The position numbers were made by a program, and so were the translations under genes. DNA of 64,000 nucleotides from Triticum aestivum (taxonomy: Eukaryota; Streptophyta; Magnoliopsida; Poales; Poaceae). The notes beneath the pieces were generated by a model, which saw only the letters and a program-made list of their open reading frames with translations, was not told where the DNA came from and did no database searches. This document shows, in pieces, positions 45,229 to 57,923 of this stretch (positions are counted from its first letter, which is position 1; every line of letters begins with the position of its first letter). The DNA is taken from NCBI RefSeq assembly GCF_018294505.1, contig NC_057795.1, positions 525,579,184-525,643,183 on the forward strand, written 5' to 3'.

Positions 45229-46722
45229 CTACAACAAAGGTGGTAGCTCAGGCAGAAAACGACTCGTCGTTGCCAGACTCCGCAGCAAGAACATACTCCT
45301 CCTCTGAATCGGTCCACTGGCAGCCTCGGGGGTGATGTGCTTCTCAGAGCCGCTGGCCACGTCCTCCTTGCACGCCCTCAAGATCCTGATGTCGCGATGG
45401 TGACTCTCCTTCTGAGCAACATGGGCCTTGTACTGACCCTGAACCTGCATGCAAAACAACCTCTTCATCTTGTTCTTCAGCTTCTTCGCCCAAGAGGGAT
45501 CAGTAGAGGGAGGAGGGAAAGTAGAACGGTCCTCAGCAGCCTCTTCCTCCTCAATCTCCTCCTCATCCACAACCATCCTGGCAGCCTCAGCAGCAGTGGT
45601 GGTGTTATCCCATTGGGGCTTGATGCGGAGCTTGATGGGCTCATGACGAATCCAGCCTGGAGCTTCAAACTCATCATTGGGAAAGAGCTGCTCCCAAGTC
45701 TTGGAGATCAGGTGAAACAGGTAAGGCCCATAGATGGGGACGTTACGGTTGAACACGACGAACTGAAGCTCACACCACATGATATGTGAGACATCAAGTG
45801 GCTGAGTCTAAGCCTGACGGGCCTCCTCACAAAGGAGCATCATGTCAACGAGATAAGCATGCACCTGTCCCATGTCACCAATGCGTGGGAAGAGTGTGTT
45901 CCGGAAGAGCCTGTGCATGATGTCAAGGTAGGGGTTAAGCACCCACACCTTCTTCGCGCTAGGAAGAGTCTTCTGAACAAGGAATGGCATGAGCTTGTTC
46001 TTGTTGGCAGACTCTGAGTTGGCATGAGGGAGAACTCCAACTGGCGAGTCGAGCCCATCATCGGGAACTTGAAGCAACTCCATGAACTCCTTCCAGGTAG
46101 CAGACATCCGTCGACCATTGGTCATCCAAGTCATGGTCCTTGCTTCATCAACACCGAAGTGGACCGAAGCAAAGAACTATGCTATGGTCTCCGGATCAAA
46201 ATCCTTGTGGGAGGTGAGCATGTTTTCAATGCCGAACTGCTCCACCAGATCCAAAGCCTCTCCAAAGTACCCACGGTGCTTCTCCTGCCTCATGTGAGGC
46301 ATGTCAATCCTGTGAACTTTGACGTAGTGATTCTGCTTGGCCTTGATCACATCCATATAGATCAGATTCTGCTGCTTGTTCCAGAAGAGATCATTGCCCC
46401 GCGAGCTAGCCCGGGGAGTCACATAGGGATTGATCTTCCTTCGAATGACAAACTCGGCATGGGGCATCTCATCCATGCCCATGACGGGCTCCTTCTGCTT
46501 GCTGGCGGTGTGCTTGGTCCTGCGTAGGGGAGCAGAGGACCCCTCTGGAGCTTCATCTGGGTTGCGCAGCCGCTTTGACCCTGTGTCACCGCCGGGATTC
46601 GAGCGACGAGCAAAGGAACCGGAGCCACCACCTAGACACAAAGATACAAAAACATGCACAGGAACAAGACGGATCAAAACCAAACCAAAAGAAACACAAA
46701 GCATGAGATCTGGACAACACAA
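45229..46722 (-). pseudogene. Third coding region of the Copia element (env-like position)
   Basis: One minus-strand frame broken by TAG at 46177-46179 and 45808-45810, both readable as former CAG. Segments include GGGSGSFARRSNPGGDTGSK, YMDVIKAKQNHYVKVHRIDM, WKEFMELLQVPDDGLDSP and ISKTWEQLFPNDEF. The C-terminus has an acidic patch (EEEIEEEEAAED) and a probable coiled coil. A splice acceptor (GTCTAG) just before GGGSGSF near 46635 suggests it is spliced onto an upstream leader. SIRE/Maximus elements carry an extra frame here, but no signal peptide or clear membrane segment is seen, so an envelope role is not supported. Confidence 0.7.
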
Positions 46723-48031
46723 AAGGGCGCTGGATGAATCTATGGTAGTACCGGGCAGGGTTACGGATGTAAAAAATTACATCCTCTCCAGCCGCGGTAG
46801 TACCGTGCCGGGGTGGCACGGTAGTACCGCGCTTGGGGCGTAAGTAATTTTTTACTTCCGGATGCCAAGCGGTAGTACCGCACCAAGGTGCGAAAGTACC
46901 GCAAGACGTCAGCACCAGGTGAGGCTGCGGTAGTACCGCTCCAGGAGGAGCAGTAGTACCGCACGGATCAAAAACCATGACACAGGTCGCGGATCTAGAT
47001 CTAGAACCTCAGCACGACAACTTCGGTACCGTTGATCAACCGGAACTATTTTGACTATCCAATGAGCATGCAAACTACACTACCACTCTCCTACGAATCC
47101 CACTTGCAAAGATTTAGCCAAAAATGTCAAGAACACCACAAGCATCTCCCCAAAACCTAAAAGCACAAGGAAGGACAAAAAGGAGAGGAACTTGGGGAAA
47201 AACCTTGGTCCATGGCAAGAGGGCGAGGTGGGCAACGATCCCACCGGTCGGAATCCGAGGAGAGCGGCCGGAGACGGAGATCCGGCGAAGGCTTCTGGCG
47301 CCGTTCTTGCTCAGGAGAGAGAGAGAGACGGGGTGGGGAGTAGAGATGAATGGGTATGGGGGAGTTAGAACTCCCCCTGTCCCGCTCTTAACCCCCACCC
47401 GTTCGCGTGGGCATGGAAGTAGCACGGGTCATCGCGGTAGTACCGCTCGGGCGGAAGTACCGCACGCTGGGCAGTAGTACCGCTCTTTCAGTGGCAGTAA
47501 AAAATTACTGCCGCGGAGGTAGCGGTAGTACCATGCCCCTGGAGGGCCACGCACTAAACGTAGAGCCACCAACTCCTGCGGTAGTACCGTGGCTCACCAC
47601 GGTAGTATCGTAAACCAAGAAAGTGCAAGAACACACAAGAGAAAAGGGAGAAAAAGCAAAACAACCTCCGGAAAAGCACCGACCAACTAAGAGGCAAACA
47701 CAAACGACAACCCAAACACGACAAGGAGAAGAGGAAGCCACACTGCAATGAAGACCAACAACGAGACACAACTTCTCCAAAGGGAGGGCGGTGGCCGGAG
47801 CCACCTATGTTTGAGTCAATTGGTATGGCACCGCGAAGAATTATCCTTGGGTCCATGACCAAAACTCATCTTTGAAGCACAAGTACCATCAAAAATGGCT
47901 AATGTGAAAGAGTTGATCGATTTATGAATAATGGGGGGAGGAAGAGTTCATTTTGAGAACAACACTCCCCCTTTGTCCATGCCTACACCTAAACTAGACA
48001 ACAAGTTGAGTGAGGTAGGGTGTGCAAGGGC
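46723..48031. repeat. Pol-to-third-frame spacer with the LTR's hairpin motifs
   Basis: No gene. Contains about fourteen GCGGTAGTACCGC-like words and three hairpins: GGATGTAAAAAATTACATCC near 46765, one with GTAAGTAATTTTTTACTT near 46840 and GGCAGTAAAAAATTACTGCC near 47493. The same two motifs fill the middle of both LTRs. The segment is probably an intron or untranslated leader of the third frame. Confidence 0.75.
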
Positions 48032-49662
48032 TCAAGTCACATTGCTCGAATCAATGATATTTATCTCATGCCTTAACTCACGAAATCTTGCTTCATCCAA
48101 GGGCTTCGTGAAAATATCTGCAAGGTTGTCATGAGTGTTAACATACTTGAGCTTGATCTCACCTCGCCTAATATGATCCTGGATGAAGTGATACCGAATC
48201 TCAATATGCTTTGTCTTGTAGTGTTGCACCAGGTTGAGAGAAATCTTGATGGCACTTTCATTGTCACACCAAAGAGGCACTTTGGCACAAATGACACTGT
48301 ATTCCTTTAAAGTTTGCCTCTTCCATAGGAGTTGTGCACAACAACTACCGGCCGCCACATATTCCGCTTCGGTGGACGAGAGAGACACACAACTTTGCTT
48401 CTTGGAAGACCAACTGACCAAAGAGCAACCAAGAAATTGGCACCCTCCGGAAGTGGACTTCCTATCCACTTTGTCTCCCGCCCAATCTGAATCCGTATAA
48501 CCTTCAAGCTTGAAGTTTGCTCCTCTTGGGTACCATAAGCCAAAGTTTGGGGTATGAGCCAACTATCGAAAGATTTGCTTGACCGCCACATAGTGGCTTT
48601 CCTTCGGTGCGGCTTGAAACCGTGCACAAATTCCCACACTCAACATTATATCCGGTCTAGATGCACAAAGGTAAAGCAAGGATCCAATCATGGAGCGATA
48701 TACCTTTTGATCCACTGCTTTACCATTGGGATCAATGTCAAGTTGGCGCTTGGTAGGCATTGGACTAGAAGCCGGCTTGACATCACTTAGCTTGAATCTT
48801 TTTAGCATGTCTTGAATGTATTTGGCTTGGTTGATGCAGGTACCTTCTCTTCTTTGTTTGATATCAAAACCAAGGAAGAACTTCAACTCTCCCATCGAAG
48901 ACATCTTGAACTTAGAGGTCATGAGAGCGGCAAATTCCTCATTGAAAAATTTGTTAGGGGAACCAAAGATAATGTCATCAACATATAGTTGGCATACAAA
49001 CAACTCCCCTTTGACCTTCTTAGTAAAAAGAGTGGGATCGATTTGCCCAACCTCAAATCCACGATCTTGTAACAACTCGGTAAGGTGGTCATACCATGCA
49101 CGTGGGGCTTGTTTAAGGCCATAGAGTGCCTTATCGAGTTGATACACATGATCCGGGAAGTAGGGATCCTCGAACCCGGGGGGTTGCTTGACATAAACCA
49201 ACTCATTAATAGGACCATTAAGAAAAACACTTTTCACATCCATTTGTTGTAACTTAAAGTTGTGATGGGAGGCATAAGCAATCAACAAACGAATGGATTC
49301 AAGGCGGGCAACGGGAGCAAAGGTTTCACCGTAGTCGATACCCTCAACTTGGGAGTAGCCTTGTGCTACCAACTTGCCTTGTTGTGAATGATGTTCCCAT
49401 GAGCATCTTGCTTGTTCTTGAAAATCCACTTGGTTCCAATGACGTTGTGGTTCCCCGACAGCCTTGGCACCAATCTCCACACCTTGTTGTACTCGAAGTT
49501 GTTGAGTTCTTCATGCATGACATTGAGCCAATCCGAATCTTCGAGCGCCTCATAGACCTTTTGGGGTTCAACACAAGAGAAAAACGCGTGATGTTCACAA
49601 TAGTTTGCTAATTGTCTACGAGTGCTTACCCCCTTTCTTAGGCTTCCAACCACATTCTCCAT
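48032..49662 (-). pseudogene. Copia reverse transcriptase and RNase H
   Basis: RT starts in 49662-49366 ([14 protein letters not shown]), a one-base loss near 49380 shifts the frame, and 49480-48563 carries [26 protein letters not shown] sequence with the active site [10 protein letters not shown] intact. A stop at 48563 (TAG for Tyr in IFRYL) precedes the RNase H part, 48562-48032 (GYTDSDWAGD, SSTEAEYVA, CDNESAIKI, ADIFTKPLDEARF). The RNase H motifs look complete. One frameshift and one stop kill it. Confidence 0.9.
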
Positions 49663-49712
49663 GAGATGACCTTTGGTGGTGAGCTTGGAAGCGATCTTTG
49701 CGGCACAACACT

Positions 49713-51256
49713 CTAATTCCTCCTAGGATCTGAGGGAGGAGGATTAACTTGATTATCTTGAGCGCTATCTTGAGCTTGTTCAAGATCTTGAGATTTCTCT
49801 TGATCTTGAACTTGCTCGAGGGGGAGAACTTGACCTTGGGCATCATTTGGTGAATCATCACCATCTTGAGGTTGATCTTGCCCTTGGTCTTGTTCACGAG
49901 GTTGAGGGCCTTCACTATGTTCTTCGGAAGCGTGTGGGTCTTGGGTTGGTGATGGTTCCACTTGAGTGGAGCATTGTCCTTCTCCTTCGGCCACAAGGGG
50001 TTCCTCAGTGGGTAGGATATGACCAATACCCATTCTTCTTATGGCTTTGGGAGGAATTTCATCACCTACATCACAAGTACCACTTTGCTCCACTTGGGAG
50101 CCGTTATTCTCATCAAACTCTACGTTACACGTCTCCTCAGTGAGTCCGGTGGACTTGTTGAAGACACGGTAAGCATGAGAGTTTGAAGCATAACCAACAA
50201 ATATGCCCTCATAAGCTCTAGCCTAAAATTTAGACAAACGAACACCTTTGTTGAGAATGAAACACTTACACCCGAACACCCGGAAGTACTTGAGGTTGGG
50301 CTTGTTACCGGTGAGTATTTCATAAGGAGTCTTGTTCAAGACTTTGCGGAGATAGAGCCGATTGGATGCATGACATGCTGTGTTGATGGATTCGGCCCAA
50401 AAGTTGTATGGAGACTTGAACTCTGCCATCATGGTTGTTGCCGCATCCATCAACGTCCGGTTCTTCCTCTCCGCGACACCATTTTGTTGAGGGGTATATG
50501 GTGCAGCATATTGATGTTTGATCCCCTCATCACTAAGAAACTCATCCAAGGTGTAGTTCTTGAACTCGGTGCCGTTGTCACTTCTTATTGTCAAGATCTT
50601 TGCATCATGTTGGTGTTGAGCTTCATTTGCAAAGTCGATGACGGTTTGTTGAGTTTCACTCTTCCTCTTGAAGAAATATACCCAAGTATATCTTGAGTAA
50701 TCATACACAATCACCAAGAAATACTTTCTACCCCCAAGACTATCAAAGGATGGAGGCCCAAAGAGGTCCATGTGAAGGAGCTACAAGGGTCTCTTCGAGT
50801 AGATGATAGTCGTGGGAGGGTGAGCCTTCTCATGAAGCTTCCCTTCGATACAAGCACTGCAAGCACGATCTTTGGCAAAACTAACATTTGTTAGTCCACA
50901 GACATGGTCCCCCTTGAGAAGACCTTGCAAAGATCTCATATTGACGTGGGCTAAACGGCGATGCCAAAGCCATCCCACATCAACTTTAGCCATTAGGCAT
51001 GTCGCGGTCTTAGTGGGTCGCTCCGAAAAGTTAATCACATAGAGACCGTTCTCGACATGCCCAACAAAGGCTACTTTAAGAGTCTTGCTCCACAAGAGGG
51101 CCACGATATCAATATCAAAGAAGGTGGCAAAACCCATGAGTGCAAGTTGACGAACGGAAATATGATTGAATGCAAGGGACTCGACAAGCATGACTTTCTT
51201 GATTGTTAGATCATGAGAAATGACAACCTTGCCAAGACTCAATACCTTAGAAGACG
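49713..51256 (-). pseudogene. Copia integrase and linker
   Basis: 51242-50781 is the GAG-pre-integrase zinc-binding region (WHRRLAHVNMRSL, CSACIEGK). TAG at 50781 interrupts it just before HMDLFGPPSF, the first catalytic Asp. IRSDNGTEF and NGVAERKNRTL supply the second Asp and the Glu in 50771-50223. TAG follows RLSKF at 50223. 50093-49713 is a Gln/Asp/Glu-rich linker (QDQPQDGDDSP) before RT. The residues of the catalytic triad are all present. Confidence 0.88.
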
Positions 51257-51261
51257 AGGCA

Positions 51262-54200
51262 TGTAACGCCCCGGATACAACTTTCCATATTCGTAATTTC
51301 TAACTCTTGCCTTTTCCGGCTATGTGTTATGTTTTTCCTCCGTGGTTGGGTTTTTGTCTTTTGTTTTGCATTTTGTTCATGTCATGCATTTCATCTCATA
51401 GCATCATGCGCATTGCAATTACATGTTTTCATAAAGCTTGCATCCGTTCATAGTTGCCGCGTTCCCCCCTTGCCTTTGTTGTCCCTTTCGAGAGCAACCG
51501 TTCATTTGTTGTCTGATCATTTGAGCCTCTCTGCACAGCCACCGACCACCTCCGCAACCTAGTCCGAAAACTTCTCCCGGACCCGGACTGGGCTATCATG
51601 ACTGTTGGATTCGGATCATCCCCAAGCATCCCGAAAGTATCTTAGGCTCTTTATTGGACTCTCCCTACCTATTTATTCTTGACCGCCCGATTAAGATCGG
51701 ACGGACCGACTTAATCCCAACCCTAATCACCTACCTATATAAACTGCCTAACCCTAACTTCTAGGGGCTTGTCCTATCCTCCGCCGCTGCCAGCCCACTG
51801 TCTCCTCCTTCCTGGGATACCCTCCCAATCCAAACCACCAACCGAAGCCGCCACCTTCCTCCTCGTTTTCCAAATCGGGCCAACCACAACCTACCAATTC
51901 CATTGATCCATCCCCTCCTACCAGGAACACCCGCAAGAAAGAGCCAGGGGTCGATCCCTGCTCATCTCGAGCGCCACCGCCGGAGCTGCTCCATCCGCCG
52001 CCCGAACCTACAAGACCATCTCACGGCCGCAGCTCCGACGACCGGACCCCAAGTCCCCAACAGATGAGCCCCGCCGGCCCTCCTCTGCCTCCTTGATTCA
52101 CCCCCTTCTTTCTCTCCCTCTCTGACCTATTTTTCTCTACTGGTATAGCAGCTGCAGGAGCCCCGTCGTGGCCACGAAGCCCCAGCTCCCGTTGTCGTCC
52201 TGTTCTGTTCGTCGTTGCCTTCGACCGATCCGATGAGGCCCTGCGTCGCCGGTCTCGTCCCTGCCTCCAGGACCCCGCACCCCCGGAGCAGACCTGCGCC
52301 TGCCGTCGCCGGCGACCGAACCATCAGGCCGTCCCCTGGCCCTTGACTTTTCCTTCTGTTTCTTCTCGCTGTCTCTCCTGTCGAAACTCTGTCTTTCTCT
52401 GTGTTTTGAACAGAGAACATGCGCCACCTCCTTCAGCTCCGCCCGCGTGCTACCTCGCCGGAGAACGCCGTCACGCGCCTGGATCCGCTCGTCTCCGCCG
52501 CCTCCTTGCATTCCCCACGTAGTCGTCGTCTCCTGTCTCACCTGAAGCTCCAGCGCCCAGTTCCAGTCTCTGCATCAAGCAGAGAAGGGCGACGCCTGCT
52601 ACCTCGTGCCTCCTCGTCGCGTGCGTGGGTTGCAAGGGCGCCAAGGCCCAGCGCGTCTCCAGCCCCCCACTTCACGCCCTACCTCCCCTATCCACCGAAC
52701 GGGCCAAGGCCCATGGTGAGCCTCCAGCGCCTCTGCTCCTGTTAGCCAAGCTAGATTCTGCCCGATGTAGTTTTTTTCCCTGTCTGCGATTTTAGCATTA
52801 TCCCAGGATTACTGTTTTACAGAAAAACCCCTGTTCTTCATGCATTTAATAACTCACAAACCATGCATCATATTAAAATTATTTAAACATGTAAAATGCT
52901 TAGAAATTTGTGTAGATTAATAATATGCCACTTTCATCCATGTTTAAAATGTTGTTTGTTTAAATTTGCTCAAATGCCATGCTAAAATGATTTATTTCAT
53001 ATCTAAATAACCGTAGCTCCAAATTTAATAAACTTTATATCTAAATGGGGTGGAAAAATGCATAGATTAACATGGTGCACTTTGTTTTATTGTTTAACAA
53101 CAATAAAATATGTTTTAGGGCAGAACAGTACCAAATTCGAAATATGCATATGGGGATTTTCTGGAATTGTTGTTTGTTGTTCCGGCCTCATTTAAACTTG
53201 CCTAAATAGTTAGTTTACTTATTCTTCACCTCTTGCCATGATTAAAAACATTTGATATTGTTGGGTAAAAAACCGAGAGAGAACTAAATAATTGTTGTGG
53301 TGTTTCGTCAATATGCAACTTGTTACATATTGAGCTCCACTTAACTTGTAGTGTTGTTTGTGCACTTTGCCATGCCATGCCTCATTAAACCGGACATGCA
53401 TCATACTTGATTGTGCATCATGCCATATTTATGTGATGGTTTTTTACCATGTTGTTTGCTTATTTCTGGGTTGCTTCTCTCGTTAGCTTCGGATTCATTC
53501 CAGAGTTGTGAGGATTCGTTCGACCACGTCCGCTTGTCTTCTTCATGGACTCGTTCTTCTTCCTAGCGGGATTTCAGGCAAGATGACGACAACCCTGGAT
53601 CTCACTACTATCATTGCTATGCTAGTTGCTTCATTCTATCGCTATGCTGGGCTACCTATCACTTGTTCTCCAAGCCTCCCAAAATGCCATGTCAGCCTCT
53701 AACCTTTTCACCCTTCCTAGCAAACCATTGCTTGGCTATGTTACCGCTTTGCTCAGCCCCTCTTATAGCGTTGTTAGTTGCACGTGAAGTTGAAGTTTGC
53801 TCCATGATGGACAGGATTATGTTGGGATATCACAATATCTCTTATTTAATTAATACATCTATATACTTGGTAAAGGGTGGAAGGCTCAGCCTTATGCCTG
53901 GTGTTTTGTTCCACTCTTGCTGCCCTAGTTTCCGTCATACCGGTGTTATGTTCCTTGATTTTGCGTTCCTTACGCGGTTGGGTGATTTATGGGACCCCCT
54001 TGACAGTTCGCTTTGAATAAAACTCCTCCAGCAAGGCCCAACCTTGGTTTTACCATTTGCCTCACCTAAGCCTTTTTCCCTTGGGTTTCTGGAGCCCGAG
54101 GGTCATCTTTATTTACCCCCCCCCCTCGGGCCAGTGCTCCTCCGAGTGTTGGTCCAAACTAGAGCATCGCGCGGGACCGTCCCTTGGCAACTTGGGTTAC

Positions 54201-55175
54201 GTTTGTACCTATACGCTTCACTTATCCGGTGTGCCCTGAGAACGAGATATGTGCAGCACCTATCGGGATTTGTCGGCACATCGGGCGGCTTTGCTGGTCT
54301 TGTTTTACCATTGTCGAAATGTCTTGTAAACTGGGATTCCAATACTAATCGGGTCTTCCTGGGAGAAGGAATATCCTTCATTGAACGTGAGATCTTGTGA
54401 TGGTCTAAGTTGGGACACCCCTACAGGGTATAAACTTTTGAGAGCCGTGCCTGCGGTTATGTGGCAGATGGGAATTTGTTAATGTCCAGATGTAGATAAC
54501 TTGACACTTGACTTAATTATAACGCATCAACCGTGTGTGTAGCCGTGATGGTCTCTTTTCGGCGAAGTCCGGGAAGTGAACACAGTTTTGGGTTATGATT
54601 GACGTAAGTAGTTTCAGGATCACTTCTTGATCATTGCTAGCTTCACGACCGTTCTGTTGCTTCTCTTCTCGCTCTTGTTTGCGTAAGTTAGCCACCATAT
54701 TTGCTTAGTCGCTGCTGCAACCTCACCACTTATCCATTCCTTTACCCTTTAAGCTTTGCTAGTCTTGATACCCATGGTAATGGGATTGCTGAGTCATCTT
54801 GGCTCACAGATTACTACAACAATAGTTGCAGGTACAGGTTATGCGATGATCGTGATGCGAGAGCGATGTTTGCTTGTTTTGGAGTTCTTCTTCTGCTTCT
54901 TCTCTGATCAGGGGATAGGTTCCAGGTCGGCAACCTGGGCTAGCAGGGTGGATGTCGTTTGAGTTTTTGTTTGTGTTTCATCCGTAGCCGGATGGTGCTC
55001 TTATGTAAGATGATGTTGTATTCATGTGGCATTGTATGTCTTTTGTATGTATCCCCATCTATTATGTAATGTTGATGTAATGATATCCACCTGGCAAAAG
55101 CGTATCAATATGCGGTTCTATCCTTGGCGGGATCTTCGAGTCTCTTTAGGATAGTATCACATATTGGGCGTGACA
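51262..55175 (+). mobile_element. Orphan (solo) LTR, 3.9 kb, in the Copia pol
   Basis: TGTAACGCCCCGGATAC to TTGGGCGTGACA, with the perfect duplication AGGCA at 51257-51261 and 55176-55180. No coding region, primer site or internal repeat of the ends, so a solo LTR is most likely. The last kilobase matches the reverse complement of 26086-27070; the first half differs. The GC-rich block 51950-52740 gives only low-complexity frames, which are not called. AT-rich sequence (52780-53500) follows. Confidence 0.82.
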
Positions 55176-55180
55176 AGGCA

Positions 55181-55318
55181 TGACCCCACTCGACGTTGGT
55201 GGGCATAGATGGGATCTTGTGTATGTCCACCACCAACTCCTTGCTTCCGGTCATATGATTTGTTGCTCCATTATCGAGCAACCATGATCCTCCACCGGAA
55301 GCAAACCCCTACATGGAA
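55181..55318 (-). pseudogene. Copia protease core piece
   Basis: Minus-strand SGGGSWLLDNGATNHMTGS. Copia proteases normally read LDSG(C/A)TNHM; here the residue after the catalytic Asp is Asn (AAT at 55270-55272). A stop (TAG near 55312) separates it from the upstream gag frame and the orphan LTR cuts it on the other side. Confidence 0.8.
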
Positions 55319-56533
55319 TCAATGCTTGGTTTTAGGTACCCATTGAGTAACGGGTCCTTTGATGTTAGCAACAAGGGTCTTGGGAACCCAAATAGACCAT
55401 TCAATATACTCATAAGGAGAACCAACAAATTTTGCATAAACATGTCCATCACTAGCACGGCATAACACATAAGAGGGGTTAAAGTCGCCGGCTTTGTTGG
55501 AAGGGGTGGCATTGCCCTTCTTGACATCACCACCCTTCACATTGTTCTTCTTCCCCATAGGAGCACCTTCTCCCTCCACAAATGTTTGCTTGAGAGGGGG
55601 AGGTCGTTTGGTCTTGTCATTCTTCTTCTTGTTCTTGGACTTGGGGGTAAACCCAACTCCCTCCTTGGCCACAACTTCCTTTTGATTGCTCAAAAGGTCA
55701 TTGAGGTTTTTCTCACCTTGAATGCATGTCACAAGACCTTTCTTCAATTGCTCTTTTAACTAGCCATTCTCCTCCACAAGATGCACATGCTCACAACACG
55801 GGTTAGTAGCATTTGCGTTATCAATTAAGACCATATGAGGAAAAGTGGCTTTCTCCTTGGTTAACTTCACTTGGAGTTGAGCATGAGACTCCTTGAGACT
55901 AGCATGAGCACCCTTCAAGGCCTTGTGAGCCTTGTCAAGTACATCAAACTCCTCTTTGAGTCTAGCAAGATCAACCCCAAGTTTATTCTTCTCGGAGTTT
56001 GCCACACGAGAGACAACAATAGCATGATCAAGATCTTTCTTTAATTTAGCATGGTCATCGTTGTGTGACTCCTCAAGAGTCGAACGATGCCCACGCTCTT
56101 CCTCAAGGGCATTAGAGAGATCCGATATCTCAATGGCATAGTCACGACTATGACCTTCCATCTTAGAGATGGTTTCTTCATGAGCCTCGATCATGTCATT
56201 GGCTTCACCAAGTTGTTCCAAGAGAGAAACAAAGTGCTTCTTGGATTTACCCTTGAGTTTACTCATAAAAGACTCAAACTCATTCAACTCTTCATTAGAC
56301 CCCTCATTTTCATCAATGGAATCCGTCATGGAAGGATTAGTAATGATGGTGGTTTTGATGTTGGGGGTTACCTTGTTAGTGGCTTTAGCCATGAGGCACT
56401 TGGCGGTGATGTTCTCATTGGGTGAATCAAAGAGAGACACCTGGGGAGTAGTAGCAATGGCAACGGAGGCCATGACCATTGCGTCTCCATCTTCATCATC
56501 ATCGTCATCCTCATGGTATTCTTCTTGAACCAC
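55319..56533 (-). pseudogene. Gag C-terminal/linker region with long coiled coil
   Basis: Acidic start (EEYHEDDDDDEDGD), then a coiled coil (about 56250-55860: EEERGHRSTLEESHNDDHAK, EKNKLGVDLARLKEEFDV), then a TAG at 55760 and a basic segment (KSKNKKKNDKTKRPPP) followed by FNPSYVLCRASDGHVYAKFVG and WVPKTLVANIKGP. SIRE-lineage gag proteins have this kind of extended coiled-coil tail. Frame is shared with 56857-56624, separated by TAA at 56624. Confidence 0.8.
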
Positions 56534-56623
56534 TAACCCTCGAGTAGGAGTCTTCTTGGTGAAGTTGTTCTTGTTGGGGAAGGACTTGGCTTTGTCTTTT
56601 CGAATGAGCTTGCCACCATTGTC

Positions 56624-57872
56624 TTACCGCTTCTCGTATGGACAATCCACAACAAAGTGACTCACATTGCCACAATTGGAACAAGTTCTCACTCGTTGCT
56701 TGCCCTTGAACCCACTTGAATTGTTCTTGTTGAAATTAGGCCTTGTGTTCTTCTTGCTCCAAAATTTCCTCGAAGCAAGAGCCATGTTCATGATAATCAT
56801 ATTTTGTATCCTCGGGATTGCCCTCCTCATATTCCTCTTCTTCCTCTTCTTCCACAATGACCTTGGTCTTCAAAGCAAGATTGGACTTCTTTGTTCTTTG
56901 AGAACGGAGCATCGCGTTGTCAGCGGTCTTGTCCAAGATGCTCATAGCAATGAACTCATCCAACACTTCACTCGAGGTCATGGAGTGGAAGTCCGGTCTT
57001 TGACAGATGACGGAGGACATGGCCTTGTTGTAGGGCATCATGGCCTTGAGGAACTTGCGTTTGATCCAATTGTCATCCGTGTCCTTGCTCCCATGATCTC
57101 GGAGTGAGACCGCGAATTTGGTTAATCTCCGAAAGAGCTCACGAGGTTCTTCATCTTCCTTCATTGCAAATTCATCGGCTTCATCTTGCACCACTTCATA
57201 GTTGGAGCATTGAATGCTTGCGCTTCCACGATAGAGAGACACAATGCAATGCCACACGTCTTTGGCCATGGCATAGGGTCGAAGATAAGGAAGATCTTCA
57301 GGAGGAATAGCATCTTGGATGATGAAGAGAGCATTCTCATTGAATTGATTATCCACGGCTTCTCTAGGGGTGAAGTTGCTTCCGTCATGTGGATAGAAAC
57401 CTTCTTCAATGATTCTCCAAAGATTAGTATTCACATGATTTAAATGACGCTTAAAGCGATACACCCAAGAATCAAAGTCCTCATTTTTCACAATCTTAGG
57501 AGGAGGACCGGCATGATTTAAATGAGTAGAGGGAATCGGTCCTCCATAAGTAGGAGGTTCCACATGGGCATAGATGCCGGTGCCATTTCTACCACTAGTA
57601 GAAGGACCCTTTTCACTATTAGCTTCCCCCTTGTCGGAGGTAGCATCCTTCACATTGTTAGTGGGATCACCCACTTTCATCGACGCGGTAGACAATTTAA
57701 GACCTTCTAGGAATTTAGTAAACATGCTTTCAACCTCGGTCGTCATGGAGGTTTTCAATGTGTCCAAAGCCACATTGAATTCCTCACGAGACACCGTGGT
57801 TCCCCCATCAGCCGTAGACGAGATAGGATTCACACCGGAGTGCTCCTCCACACCGTCTGTGGTGTCAACCAT
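56624..57872 (-). pseudogene. Copia gag with zinc knuckle
   Basis: Starts MVDTTDGVEEHSGVNP at 57872, about 50 bases after the primer site. The capsid-like part includes FDSWVYRFKRHLNHVN, NALFIIQDAIPPEDLPYL, PRELFRRLTKFAVSLRDHGS and LRSQRTKKSNLALKTK. A frameshift in the acidic stretch (about 56800-56860) moves to the frame carrying the CCHC knuckle CSNCGNVSHFVVDCPYEK. Otherwise near-complete. Confidence 0.88.
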
Positions 57873-57908
57873 ACTCTTCGGACGGAAAAGTCCTTAATAA
57901 AGAGACGA

Positions 57909-57922
57909 GGCTCTGATACCAA
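57909..57922 (-). other. Primer binding site, initiator Met tRNA
   Basis: On the minus strand TGGTATCAGAGCC lies two bases from the 5' LTR. TGGTATCAGAGC is the standard initiator-methionine tRNA site of plant Copia elements. Confidence 0.92.
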
Positions 57923-57923
57923 T

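Noticed and set aside
45229..46722. Third Copia frame as a true envelope protein
   Set aside because: No signal peptide or convincing membrane segment; the short hydrophobic start at 46722 lies in probable intron sequence.
52127..52745. Frames in the 3.9-kb orphan LTR
   Set aside because: Same GC-rich artefact; no motif and no continuity with neighbouring sequence.
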